NCBI RefSeq assembly: GCF_009931115.1
Contig: NZ_CP047491.1
Coordinates: forward strand, 62,001 to 126,000
Length of the DNA stretch: 64,000 nucleotides
Direction of reading: 5' to 3'
DNA from: Microbulbifer hydrolyticus
GTDB lineage: Bacteria > Pseudomonadota > Gammaproteobacteria > Pseudomonadales > Cellvibrionaceae
Positions 40,014 through 51,110 of this stretch are shown one piece after another; within the stretch, counting starts at the first letter, position 1; every line of letters begins with the position of its first letter. The notes beneath the pieces are model-generated. The model saw only the letters and a program-made list of their open reading frames with translations, had not been told where the DNA came from and ran no database searches. Made by a program: the position numbers and the translations under genes.

Positions 40014-40329
40014 GGGTTACTTCTCTCCCGGCCTGACAAGGCCTGCTTGCTGAAAAACAAAGCGGGAGAATATAGCGCGGTTTGGAGGCCTTGGGGAGCA
40101 GGCGGGATCGACAAAACCCCAGATGCGGAATCTGTCCACAGTAAAAGAACTTTTAAGCAAAACCCCACCAGAATTCACAGCTTACCCGCAATAGACATCC
40201 GCCAATTGCCTGAAGGCCGAAGCAACCAATTAGGCCCGGCTCCGGGGTCCGGCCGACAAACGATTGCCGATGAGGTTGTTTGGCGGTCGGGCACCGGAGC
40301 CGGGCCGACCCCATCGAAGCTTACAAAGC
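40014..40329. other. Intergenic region between spoT and ridA
   Basis: 316 bases. The half next to spoT is occupied by a large inverted repeat (40233-40306). The half next to ridA is plain sequence including the ridA ribosome site GGGAGAGAAG. No open frame accepted. Confidence 0.5.
40233..40306. repeat. Imperfect inverted repeat, REP-like
   Basis: GGCCCGGCTCCGG (40233-40245) pairs perfectly with CCGGAGCCGGGCC (40294-40306); the next about 17 bases of each arm (GGCCGACAAAC against GTTTGGCGGTC) pair imperfectly. The 74-bp element lies 23 bp downstream of spoT and lacks a T run, so it resembles a REP/BIME-type palindrome or a processed 3' structure more than a classic terminator. Confidence 0.6.
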
Positions 40330-42447
40330 TCAGGGGCGAGCGATCTTGATCACCGCCGGCAGGTTCCGCAGGCGCTTCATGACCTGGGCCAGATGCACCC
40401 GGTTGGCCACTTCCAGGGTCAGGGCGATCACGCTGTGCTGGGCATCTTTCTCGTCCACATGGATCTGCTCGATGCTCGCCCCCTCCTCGGTAATACGTGT
40501 GGCCAGGCGGGCAATGATGCCGCGTTCGGACTCCACCTCGACCCGCACATCGCCGAGGAACTCCCCTTTTACATCGGGAGACCAGGCTACTGCCATGATG
40601 TTCTCCGGGTGTTCACGCAGCTCCACCGCGTTGCGGCAGGTATCCCGGTGCACCACCACACCCTTGCCCGAACTGATATGCCCCATGATGGTATCGCCCG
40701 GGATCGGTCGGCAGCAGCGTGCAAAGCTGATCATCATGCCCTCCTGGGCGTCGATGGTCAGCGGTGAGGAGATACTGCTTGCCTCGGTTTCCGTCGTGCC
40801 CGGTGGCACCAGCAGCTTCGCCGCGGAGAAGGCCGCGCGATTGCCCAGGCCGATTTCTTCCAGGAGGTTTTCGAAACTGTCACAGCGCGCCTCTTTTACG
40901 CCGCGCTGAATCTGCTCCTCGCCCAGCTCGGAAAGCTTCAGGTGGAATTTCGCCAGCGCCTTTTCCAGCAGGCGCTGGCCCAGGGCAATGGAGTCGTGGT
41001 GGCGCTGGTGTTTCAGGTAGTGGCGAATCGCACTGCGCGCTTTCGCGGTCACCACAAAGTTCAGCCAGTTGGGATTTGGCTGTACGTTCTTGCTGGTGAG
41101 GATTTCCACCTTCTGACCACTTTCCAGTGGCTGTGACAACGGCGCCAGACGCTGGTTGATACGCACCGCCACACAGGAATTGCCCACGTCGGTGTGCACT
41201 GAATAGGCGAAGTCGACGGCCGTGGCACCCGCGGGCAGATCGATGATCTTGCCCTTGGGGGTGAACACATAGACCTCGTCCGGGAACAGGTCGATCTTTA
41301 CGTTTTCGATAAATTCCAGTGAGTCACCGGCGCGCTGCTGCATTTCCAGCAGCCCCTGCACCCAGCGGCGCGCGCGCACCTGACTGGTACCGCCGGTATT
41401 GAGCACTTCGTCGCCGGAGGATTTGTACAGCCAGTGCGCGGCGATGCCGCTATTGGCCATCTCGTCCATTTCCTTGGTGCGGATCTGCACTTCGATGGGT
41501 ACCCCGTGCATGCCGAGCAATACGGTATGCAGGGACTGGTATCCATTGGATTTGGGGATGGCGATGTAGTCTTTGAACTCGCTGATCACCGGCTTGTAGA
41601 GGTTGTGGATAACCCCGAAGGTGCGGTAACAGGTGTCCACGCTGTCGACGATGATGCGGAAGGCGTAGACGTCCATGATTTCCTTGAACGACTTCTTCTT
41701 CGAGCGCATCTTCTGGTAGATGCTGAACAGGTGCTTCTCGCGGCCGATCACCAGTGCATCGATGTTTTCACGCTGCAGGCGCAGCTCGATGGCGTTCTGG
41801 ATTTTTTCCAGCAGCTCCTTGCGGTTGCCGCGCGCGGCGACCAGGGCCGCGCGCAGGCGACTGGCACGCAGGGGGTAAATCGCAAAAAAAGCGCGGTCTT
41901 CGAACTCGATCCGCACATCGTTCATGCCCAGGCGGTTGGCAATGGGTGCGTAAATTTCCAGGGTCTCGCGGGCGATGCGCGCGCGTTTTTCCGGCTTGAG
42001 GGAGCCGAGGGTACGCATGTTGTGCAGCCGGTCCGCCAGTTTGACCAGGATCACGCGAATATCCCGCGCCATGGCCAGCGCCATTTTCTGGAAGTTTTCC
42101 GCCTGCTTTTCCGCCGGGCTGTCGGTCTCGAACTGTGTCAGCTTGGAGACGCCGTCCACCAGGTCCGCGATCTCCGAACCGAACTGTTCCGCCAGCGCTG
42201 CCTTGGGGATGCCGGTATCTTCGATAACGTCGTGCAGCATCGCCGCGGCCAGGCTCTGGGCATCCATATGCATGCCGGCCAGGACGGTGGCAACCGCGAG
42301 GGGGTGGGTGATATAGGGTTCGCCGGAGCGCCGTTTCTGGCCCTCATGGGCCTGCTCCGCGTAGAAGTAGGCGCGGCGGACGAACTGGATCTGATCGGGG
42401 GGGAGGTAGGACGAGAGGCGATGGGCCAGACTGTCTATGGTATGCAA
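40330..42447 (-). CDS. spoT: Bifunctional (p)ppGpp synthetase/hydrolase SpoT
   Basis: Stringent-response enzyme of 705 residues. The HD hydrolase domain (about 30-200) retains the histidines and HD pair (THPLAV, MLHDVIED) and the LVKLADRLHNMRTL helix. The synthetase domain follows (KEIMDVYAFRIIVD, KDYIAIPKSNGYQSLHT), then TGS (VFTPKGKIIDLPAGATAVDF), helical and C-terminal ACT domains. The start codon appears to be TTG at 42447, giving the family start -HTIDSLAHRLSSYLPP; there is no ATG in frame before the conserved part. It lies downstream of rpoZ, as in most gammaproteobacteria. Confidence 0.95.
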   Translation of the reverse strand: MHTIDSLAHRLSSYLPPDQIQFVRRAYFYAEQAHEGQKRRSGEPYITHPLAVATVLAGMHMDAQSLAAAMLHDVIEDTGIPKAALAEQFGSEIADLVDGVSKLTQFETDSPAEKQAENFQKMALAMARDIRVILVKLADRLHNMRTLGSLKPEKRARIARETLEIYAPIANRLGMNDVRIEFEDRAFFAIYPLRASRLRAALVAARGNRKELLEKIQNAIELRLQRENIDALVIGREKHLFSIYQKMRSKKKSFKEIMDVYAFRIIVDSVDTCYRTFGVIHNLYKPVISEFKDYIAIPKSNGYQSLHTVLLGMHGVPIEVQIRTKEMDEMANSGIAAHWLYKSSGDEVLNTGGTSQVRARRWVQGLLEMQQRAGDSLEFIENVKIDLFPDEVYVFTPKGKIIDLPAGATAVDFAYSVHTDVGNSCVAVRINQRLAPLSQPLESGQKVEILTSKNVQPNPNWLNFVVTAKARSAIRHYLKHQRHHDSIALGQRLLEKALAKFHLKLSELGEEQIQRGVKEARCDSFENLLEEIGLGNRAAFSAAKLLVPPGTTETEASSISSPLTIDAQEGMMISFARCCRPIPGDTIMGHISSGKGVVVHRDTCRNAVELREHPENIMAVAWSPDVKGEFLGDVRVEVESERGIIARLATRITEEGASIEQIHVDEKDAQHSVIALTLEVANRVHLAQVMKRLRNLPAVIKIARP

Positions 42448-42516
42448 AGCCGCATTCGCCTCTTAAATTTCCAGCCCGATCTCAACGAGAAAGTGCATCG
42501 GTCGATCAAGTCGGGA

Positions 42517-42780
42517 TTACATATCCTGTTCGGACAGGAATACCGGCGCCGGGGCGGCGCGCTGTACCGGCTCATCTTCCGGCTCGTCGAGGATGCTGGC
42601 GTCAACGAAGCCCTCTTCGATCTCGCGCAGGGCGATGACGGTGGGCTTGTCGTTTTCTTCCGCAACCATCGGGTCGCGGCCGCCGGTGGCGATCTGGCGT
42701 GCGCGCTTGCTACCTACGATAACCAGCTCAAAGCGGTTGTCTACGTGGTCGAGGCAATCTTCAACGGTAATACGTGCCAT
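42517..42780 (-). CDS. rpoZ: RNA polymerase omega subunit
   Basis: Assembly factor of core RNA polymerase, 87 residues from ATG 42780. [20 protein letters not shown] is the conserved N terminus, followed by ARQIATGG and [13 protein letters not shown]. The C-terminal tail is acidic and proline-rich and variable among species. A longer open frame upstream is not part of the gene. Omega and SpoT share ppGpp-related physiology, and the genes are adjacent (69-bp gap). Confidence 0.95.
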   Translation of the reverse strand: MARITVEDCLDHVDNRFELVIVGSKRARQIATGGRDPMVAEENDKPTVIALREIEEGFVDASILDEPEDEPVQRAAPAPVFLSEQDM

Positions 42781-42990
42781 AAATCTTCTGTTCCAGTGTG
42801 AGTTCGCCCGGTTGGGCGAGATTGGCAAATTCTGGTGTCTGGCCGGTCAGTGCCGACACGGACGGGGGCTGACTATTCTACCGGACCGCGCGGTGTACGC
42901 AAATCGATCAGTGGACTTTTGGGCGATTCTGTGGCGGCTCCGCTACCGGCCCAGCCGCCTTCAACAGCGAATTTAGTAAGTCAGGGGCGT

Positions 42991-45077
<2,087 letters not shown>

Positions 45078-45120
45078 GGTGACCTCGGAAGTTGTCTATA
45101 TCGTTATGGTTGTTTTGACC

Positions 45121-45148
45121 TCGCGGGTAATGTTGCCACAGCCCGCGA
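45121..45148. promoter_or_regulatory. Inverted repeat in divergent promoter region (possible operator)
   Basis: TCGCGGG-N14-CCCGCGA lies between the divergent sterol-desaturase and alcohol-dehydrogenase genes, 44 bp from the former. A preceding TTGACC at 45115-45120 resembles a -35. The dyad could bind a regulator; this is inference. Confidence 0.3.
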
Positions 45149-45251
45149 CATGAACAATGTCCTTGAAGACCGGATTCCGAAATCCGTGAGCATTTTGTCG
45201 ACGTAAACCCACATTCGCTTCAATCCACTATCAATCCTAGCGGGAGCCTCC

Positions 45252-46259
45252 ATGATCAATGCCTATGCCGCCGACGCCGCCGGTGCCGAACTCAAACCAT
45301 TCAGCTACGACCCCGGTGCGCTCGAACCGGGACAAGTGGAGATTGCCGTCGAATACTGCGGCCTCTGCCACAGCGATGTCAGTGTGGTGAACGATGAATG
45401 GGGCATGACCGCGTTCCCGGTAGTGCCGGGGCATGAAGTGGTGGGACATATCGTCGCCCTCGGAGACGGGGTGACCCACTTGAAGGAGGGGCAGCAGGTG
45501 GGGCTCGGCTGGCATTCCGGATACTGTGGCCATTGCGGCGAGTGCGATACCGGCAACCACAACCTGTGCTCACAGGCGCAGCCGACCATCATCGGTCATC
45601 ACGGTGGCTTTGCCGACAAAGTACGCGCCAGTGCTGCCAGTGTGGTCCCCATTCCGGACGGACTGGACCCGGCTGTGGTCGGCCCCCTGTTCTGCGCAGG
45701 TATCACTGTGTACAACCCGCTGGTGCAGTTCAATATCAAGCCCAACAGTCGTGTGGCGGTGATCGGCATCGGCGGCCTGGGGCATCTGGCGCTGCAGTTC
45801 CTCAACGCCTGGGGCTGCGACGTGACCGCCTTCACTTCCAGCGACAGCAAGCGCGACGAGGCGCTGGAGCTGGGTGCCCACCACACCCTCAACAGCCGCG
45901 ACCCGAAAGCGCTCATGGCAGCCGCGGGCCAGTTCGACCTGATCATCTCCACGGTCAACGTCAAGCTCGACTGGAATACCTACCTCACAACGCTCAAGCC
46001 CCGCGGCCGTCTGCACTTCGTCGGTGCCACCACCGAGCCTCTGGATATCAATGTATTCAACCTGTTGCTGGCCCAGCGCCAGGTGTCCGGTTCACCCGTG
46101 GGCAGTCCGGCCACCATTGCCGATATGCTCGAATTTGCTGCCCGCCACAATATCGCACCGAAAGTAGAGAAGTTCCCCATGAGCGAGGTCAATGCAGCGT
46201 TCAAGCGACTGGAGAGCGGGGAGGCGCGCTACCGTATTGTGTTGACCGCTGGCGAGTAG
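45252..46259 (+). CDS. Zinc-dependent alcohol/aldehyde dehydrogenase, MDR family (CAD/YahK-like)
   Basis: NAD(P)-dependent oxidoreductase of 335 residues. Catalytic zinc ligands: C in YCGLCHSD, H in PGHEVVG and a cysteine near 145 (LFCAG). The structural zinc site is the four-cysteine lobe [15 protein letters not shown]. The Rossmann motif is GIGGLGHLA. The sequence resembles cinnamyl-alcohol-dehydrogenase-like aldehyde reductases such as YahK, generally NADPH-linked. Strong ribosome site (GCGGGAG). Monocistronic. Confidence 0.92.
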   Translation: MINAYAADAAGAELKPFSYDPGALEPGQVEIAVEYCGLCHSDVSVVNDEWGMTAFPVVPGHEVVGHIVALGDGVTHLKEGQQVGLGWHSGYCGHCGECDTGNHNLCSQAQPTIIGHHGGFADKVRASAASVVPIPDGLDPAVVGPLFCAGITVYNPLVQFNIKPNSRVAVIGIGGLGHLALQFLNAWGCDVTAFTSSDSKRDEALELGAHHTLNSRDPKALMAAAGQFDLIISTVNVKLDWNTYLTTLKPRGRLHFVGATTEPLDINVFNLLLAQRQVSGSPVGSPATIADMLEFAARHNIAPKVEKFPMSEVNAAFKRLESGEARYRIVLTAGE

Positions 46260-46403
46260 CGGTCAACCGGGCTCGGAGTAGTGTGTGACTGGCACGGACG
46301 TGCCCGCACTGTCGCTTCCTGATGAATTTTGTTTTGCGATAGCATTTGCAGCAAACGCATTTACGGGCCCATCTTTGCGGACCCATATTCACGGGACAGG
46401 GAA

Positions 46404-48134
46404 ATGCCCTACTTCGAGCTTACCGACAGGCAGGGAAGGCGATATCGCCTGTCGGCTGAAATTCGCTACTTCACCCTCTGGGCTGATCCAGAAGAGCTTG
46501 TGCTTGCCGAAAACCTGTTGGCAAGCACAGAGCCCAGCCAGTTGCTTATGGCTGAGCATCACTTTTTTGGTGCCGGGGGTGATTATCCCTATCTACACCG
46601 GTTGGGCCCTGGCACCCCTGGCAACGCTTCCGATCTGTTTCCTCTCACTCCAGCCGCTTCGCCGGAATCCGAACAAATATTGTTGGAGGCGATTCGTCGG
46701 GGACAGCTGACACTGGAGCCACTCGAAACCGGGAAGGCCAGGCAGTCGGGAGATGAGCGCAATGCACTGCGGGTGAAAATCCGTCTTGCACTGGCGGAGA
46801 TCATCAGTCAGGAGCGGTTGGAAGCGACAAATCACTCCCGCTCCCTGGCTGCGGAGACCCGGGTGACTCGCGGGCTCATCTATACCGGTGCATTTTTCAA
46901 TGGCCTTTGGAATGCGGGTACGGATTTCGCCAAGTGGTTGAAGGAAGTCAACGATGTGGTCAACCCTACCCAGCGCATACTGAGGACTCTTCAGGCAGGT
47001 GTTCGCGCCGAGCAGCGTAACAGCCAGACCGGTGAGGGGTACCTCAACGCATTTGTCGCCGAACAGTTGACCTCAGAAAAACGCCAACTGGTCGAGGCGC
47101 TTGGTTTTGATCCATCCAGTATCACTGTGGAGCTGTTCGAGCAGGCACTGCAAATTGCCGATATCGTGTGGCAGGACCAGGCATTGCGCGATGATATTCG
47201 CCGATTTGCGTTCGACTATGTCAATGCCCAGCATCCACTCGAGTTGACCGAGTTTTCCGGTACCGCGGCATTTGAGGTGCTGTTTACGATTGCCCTTGCT
47301 GCAGTAACCGCCGGTGCCGGTCTGGCTGCGGGCGCAGCCGGTCAGGCCCGACACTTTGCTAGGTTTCGCAAGGTCGGGGATCTGTTGCGGCGCTATGCGT
47401 CTGAAGCCGTTGAAGCGGCAAAGCGCAAAACAAAAACGCGGGCCGGCAGCAACACCGGTGCGAGCGATTTCAACACATTGCCACGGGACGAAGTGGTGGT
47501 GAAACCTGTTGCCACTCCGGAAAGCAAACCGCCGAATTCCAGATCGAAAGCTAACACTAAAAATGCCGATGAAAAGTCTACGGCACAAAATCGCAGCGAA
47601 ATCCCCAAACGTGCGAGACCCGAGCCCGACAATTGGAAGACCTACAAAACCCACGGGGTTGATCAGACCCCGATGGCCAGTGCAGTCGGGCGTGAAATGG
47701 TTGCTGAACTGGAATCCCAGGGTATGTCGCGCGCTCAGGCGGTCATGAAGGCCCAGGAATATCTGGCTTCCGGCAGTGAACTTCCGGTAAAAAAGACGGT
47801 GAAAAAAGGGGAAACGCTTTACAAGCTGGTACCCGAGGGAGAAGCTCCGGGAAAATATTCCGCTTATTTCGCCGAACTTTCCGATATCAATGGCTTTGAG
47901 GGTGTGAGCTACGACGAAATAACCGATGCCATTGGGATACCGCTTGAAAGTCAGCAAACACCAAAGTTCGACCTGGTGGAGGTGGAGGCGCTGGAAGATG
48001 TTACTGTTTACCAATCTACCATCGCGCCAACCACGCAAAACGGGTATTCCCAGCCTGGCGGTGGGACACAGACATTGATCGTCAACCGATCCAGGTTTTC
48101 AGACCCGAAATCTACCGGCAGGAAGTTTCCCTAG
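46404..48134 (+). CDS. Putative polymorphic toxin (secreted effector) with C-terminal TNT/ART-like domain
   Basis: 576 residues from ATG 46404. The N-terminal part (1-110) is unrecognised (MPYFELTDRQGRRYRLSAEI). A helical region (about 115-285) is followed by an Ala/Gly hydrophobic stretch (289-314, AALAAVTAGAG-like) of the type found in T6SS/Rhs/CDI effectors. A Lys/Asn/Ser-rich linker (342-410) comes next, then a compact C-terminal domain (about 411-576). In it, YKLVPEGEAPGKYSAYF, DEITDAIGIPLES and TIAPTTQNGYSQPGGGTQ resemble the arrangement of NAD-glycohydrolase (TNT) or ADP-ribosyltransferase toxins. A small gene starts directly at the stop, as expected of an immunity gene. No signal peptide. 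Toxin nature is likely from architecture; enzymatic activity is inference. Confidence 0.65.
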   Translation: MPYFELTDRQGRRYRLSAEIRYFTLWADPEELVLAENLLASTEPSQLLMAEHHFFGAGGDYPYLHRLGPGTPGNASDLFPLTPAASPESEQILLEAIRRGQLTLEPLETGKARQSGDERNALRVKIRLALAEIISQERLEATNHSRSLAAETRVTRGLIYTGAFFNGLWNAGTDFAKWLKEVNDVVNPTQRILRTLQAGVRAEQRNSQTGEGYLNAFVAEQLTSEKRQLVEALGFDPSSITVELFEQALQIADIVWQDQALRDDIRRFAFDYVNAQHPLELTEFSGTAAFEVLFTIALAAVTAGAGLAAGAAGQARHFARFRKVGDLLRRYASEAVEAAKRKTKTRAGSNTGASDFNTLPRDEVVVKPVATPESKPPNSRSKANTKNADEKSTAQNRSEIPKRARPEPDNWKTYKTHGVDQTPMASAVGREMVAELESQGMSRAQAVMKAQEYLASGSELPVKKTVKKGETLYKLVPEGEAPGKYSAYFAELSDINGFEGVSYDEITDAIGIPLESQQTPKFDLVEVEALEDVTVYQSTIAPTTQNGYSQPGGGTQTLIVNRSRFSDPKSTGRKFP

Positions 48135-48503
48135 ATGAAAAAGCTCGTTCGCATTGACCCGAAAAGCGGTCGATACATTGATATCGATCCCAAGAAACTG
48201 GCGAGAGACGCAAAAAGCCTGGAAGCCTTTGTGCGGAAAAATATTGATCCCGCCAACGATTCGCTGGGTGTCTATTCAGAGCTGCTGCCGCTATGCAAGC
48301 AAGTAGCCGATCAACGACGAAATACCGCTATTCCGCTGGAAGACCTCCCCCTGCGATACCCATTCAGGGAGGGGTTGATGCCCCAGGGATTGGCAGCGCT
48401 GTACTCTGAATTTTCCGCGACCATTACCGGCACACCTCTGGATGTGATTCACATCGTTGACGTCAATGGGGCTCCCCATGCTGAAGTGGAATTTGAAGAT
48501 TGA
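48135..48503 (+). CDS. Putative immunity protein of the adjoining toxin
   Basis: 122 residues, cytoplasmic, charged, without signal peptide. The start ATG directly follows the toxin stop codon (zero spacing), so the two genes are translationally linked. N terminus MKKLVRIDPKSGRYIDIDPK; the C-terminal part (VIHIVDVNGAPHAEVEFED) is acidic, typical of immunity proteins that plug a basic active site. No known family recognised. The immunity role rests on position alone. Confidence 0.6.
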   Translation: MKKLVRIDPKSGRYIDIDPKKLARDAKSLEAFVRKNIDPANDSLGVYSELLPLCKQVADQRRNTAIPLEDLPLRYPFREGLMPQGLAALYSEFSATITGTPLDVIHIVDVNGAPHAEVEFED

Positions 48504-48554
48504 CCTGTTAACGGAAAGCCTACTTCCCTCGATACTGAACCGGGTGCGCGGGGT

Positions 48555-48580
48555 ATAAAAAAGGCCGGCGAATGCCGGCC
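48555..48580 (-). terminator. Terminator of the subtilase gene (possibly bidirectional)
   Basis: GGCCGGC-GAAT-GCCGGCC; on the minus strand it is followed by TTTTTTAT, so it ends the subtilase transcript. On the plus strand AAAC follows, making it weak for the toxin unit. Confidence 0.75.
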
Positions 48581-48627
48581 AAACAAGGTGGGACGTTACG
48601 AAGTGAGAGATCTTGGTCCGATAAGGA

Positions 48628-50709
48628 TCAGGGGGCCGCTTCGGCCTGCAGGGTAACCCCGGAGTAACTGTTATATCCGCGAACGCTGATATACCAGGTG
48701 CCCGCCTGTGGGTTGCTGATGCTGCAGCTCTCGTTGTTGCCCCACTTGTAGGGGCGGCAGTTGTAGCTGCTGGTGGTCGGCTGGGATCCGTAGCGCACGT
48801 ACAGGTCGCCGTCGCCGCTGCCGCCACTCATCAACACCTCAAGCGATGCCATACCACTGTTCACGTCCAGGGTGAAATGCTGCCAGCTGCCGCTGGCACC
48901 AGACACGTTGGTTTCCGTCCAGCCGGTAGCGCCACCACCACTGCTGCCTTCATCGAAGCTGCCGACCAGGCTCACATTGGAGAAGCTGCTGTAGGCGCGG
49001 ACCATCACGTAGTAGGTGCCGGCCTGCACATTGCTGATGGAACAGGTTTCGCTGTTACCGTTCAGGTACGGACGGCAATCGTAAGCCGAGGTGGTGGGCT
49101 GGCTGCCATAGCGGACGTAGAGGTCTGCATCACCGCTGCCACCAGACATCTGGAAACTGAGGTTGGATGCGCCTGCGGGCACTTCAAGGGTGTAGAAAAG
49201 TTCCTGGCCTGTGCTCCCAGAGAGGCCGGACTCCGCAACGCCATTAGTAAGCTCGCCGTCACCGGGTTCCGGATCGGGATTGCCGCCACCGTTGGCTGCG
49301 TTCACTGCTGCCGACGCATCGACGATACCGCTACCGCACTGGCTACAGGAACCGGGGAAACTGCGCGCAGTATTTTTCAGGATGTTTTCGACTTCGGTCG
49401 GCGTGATGCCCCCGTCCACGGCATACAGCAGCGCTGCGGCACCGGCGACATGGGGCGCCGCCATGCTGGTACCCTGGTAGAAGGCATAGTTGTCACTGCC
49501 CGGCCCCTGGGTACCACTGTTGAGGGTAGACAGCACACCGTTGGAGTTGGTTGAGGTCTCACCGCCTGGCGCCGCCAAATCCACCACACTGCCATAGTTG
49601 GAGTAGTAGGCACGGCTGCCGGCGCGGTTGGTGGACGCCACCGAGATTACCCCGGAGCAACTTGCCGGGCTGTAATTGCTAGCATTGTCGTTGGAGTTCC
49701 CCGCTGCAACCACCACGGTGGTGCCCAGGCTGCGCGCGGTATTGATTGCGTTCTGGGTTGTGGTATCACAGCTGCCGCCGCCACCAAGGCTCAGGTTCAG
49801 CACCTGTGCCGGGTTGGGGTTGGAAGGCACACCGCTGACATTGCCACCGGCACCCCAGATGATGCCATCGGCAATATCCGAGGTGTAACCACCACAACGG
49901 CCGAGCACGCGAATCGGCACAACCTTGGCCTTGTAGGCGACGCCGGCAACACCGGAGCCATTGTTGGTGACCGCAGCAATGGTGCCGGCCACGTGGGTGC
50001 CGTGCCAGCTACTGTTGCGTGCGGGCTGACCGGAACCACAGGCACCGGCGGGCGACCAGTCACCAGGATCGCTGGCGTCCGAATCGCGGCCGTTGCCATC
50101 CTGGGCCACGCTGGTGTCGGAGATCATGTCGTAACCGGGCAGGATATTGGCGTTCAGGTCGGCGTGCGGGCGGTAACCGGTATCGATGACACCTACTACC
50201 ACGCCTTCGCCCTGGGTCACATCCCATGCGCTCGGCAGATTCAGGCCCCCTGTGGATTCAAAGTAATGCCACTGCTGGTTGTAGTACGAATCATTGGGGG
50301 TAGCCATGGGCTGCATCAGCCGGTCCGGTTCTGCGTATTCCACCTGTGGATCCTGCTGCAGGCGCGCGATGATTGCGTTGAGCTCTGCCTTGCTTGTGCG
50401 CTTTTCCAGCTTCATCAGTTGCGCGCCAGTGGCCAGACGGCGCATGTGCTTGAAGCGGTGACCGGCTGTTTGCGCGATGCGGTCGATGGCATTCTGCGAC
50501 ATGGCTGTGGCATTCGCGCCAGCCATGGAATTTTTGTATTTGACGATAATGCGGTCGGTTATCACTTCTTCCGGTGCTACCGCCATCGCGGACAACTCCG
50601 GCTCTACGGCCTGTGCGGAAAAGCTGACTCCGAACGTGGTACTGACAAGAAGTGTTGCGGCACCGAGCATGGCGCCGGGGCGTCTCTTCAATAATGCTGA
50701 AAATTTCAT
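48628..50709 (-). CDS. Secreted subtilisin-family serine protease (S8) with two PPC domains
   Basis: Extracellular protease of 693 residues. Signal peptide (about 1-34), I9-type inhibitory propeptide (about 48-133), catalytic domain (about 140-470) with D176 in GVIDTG, H236 in HGTHVAG, oxyanion N338 in AAGNSN and S415 in GTSMAAPH. After a Gly/Pro linker come two pre-peptidase C-terminal domains (about 482-580 and 593-690). They share YVRYGSQPTTS, CRPY, CSISN and QAGT, so one arose by duplication of the other. Cysteine pairs in the catalytic domain suggest disulfides. PPC domains are normally removed on maturation and aid secretion or binding. Confidence 0.95.
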   Translation of the reverse strand: MKFSALLKRRPGAMLGAATLLVSTTFGVSFSAQAVEPELSAMAVAPEEVITDRIIVKYKNSMAGANATAMSQNAIDRIAQTAGHRFKHMRRLATGAQLMKLEKRTSKAELNAIIARLQQDPQVEYAEPDRLMQPMATPNDSYYNQQWHYFESTGGLNLPSAWDVTQGEGVVVGVIDTGYRPHADLNANILPGYDMISDTSVAQDGNGRDSDASDPGDWSPAGACGSGQPARNSSWHGTHVAGTIAAVTNNGSGVAGVAYKAKVVPIRVLGRCGGYTSDIADGIIWGAGGNVSGVPSNPNPAQVLNLSLGGGGSCDTTTQNAINTARSLGTTVVVAAGNSNDNASNYSPASCSGVISVASTNRAGSRAYYSNYGSVVDLAAPGGETSTNSNGVLSTLNSGTQGPGSDNYAFYQGTSMAAPHVAGAAALLYAVDGGITPTEVENILKNTARSFPGSCSQCGSGIVDASAAVNAANGGGNPDPEPGDGELTNGVAESGLSGSTGQELFYTLEVPAGASNLSFQMSGGSGDADLYVRYGSQPTTSAYDCRPYLNGNSETCSISNVQAGTYYVMVRAYSSFSNVSLVGSFDEGSSGGGATGWTETNVSGASGSWQHFTLDVNSGMASLEVLMSGGSGDGDLYVRYGSQPTTSSYNCRPYKWGNNESCSISNPQAGTWYISVRGYNSYSGVTLQAEAAP

Positions 50710-51110
50710 TGTTGCGAATATCTCCTTGATTATTTTTATCGGTGGAATTGGGTGGTTCCACCTTCATTACGCTGCGGAACCCCTGTGCAGCGTCCCCCGG
50801 AAAATCCCCACAATTTTGTTGCGGCTCTTACTCCTAAGGCTTGTGTTTAACGAGGAGGATCGTTCTTCCCCCATATAAAAACGGGGACAACTCTTTGGAA
50901 TGCGCGCCAAAATTAGGAGCTAATTGGTACGATGGTGATGTTTTGGTTATGCATCGATAACCAGTTCACACTTGTGTGGCGTGCCATTCATGGGGCAAGG
51001 AGATTTTTTCGGAGGATGTTGTGGGGCGAGGGTGGTTGTTCATATGCAATGTCGTTGCAATAATCCTCCTGGTTAAATACCGGATTGGATAACTACAAAA
51101 AAGGATTCCT
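50710..51110. other. Intergenic region between subtilase and DUF805 genes
   Basis: 401 bases, more AT-rich than the neighbours, holding the divergent promoters of both genes. Visible items are an inverted repeat GGTGGAA/TTCCACC at about 50743-50762 and a ribosome site AAAGGA before the DUF805 start. No open frame or RNA gene is supported. Confidence 0.5.

Noticed and set aside
41434-42801. 455-codon plus-strand frame across spoT-rpoZ
   Set aside because: Antisense to two certain genes; no start signals or domain.
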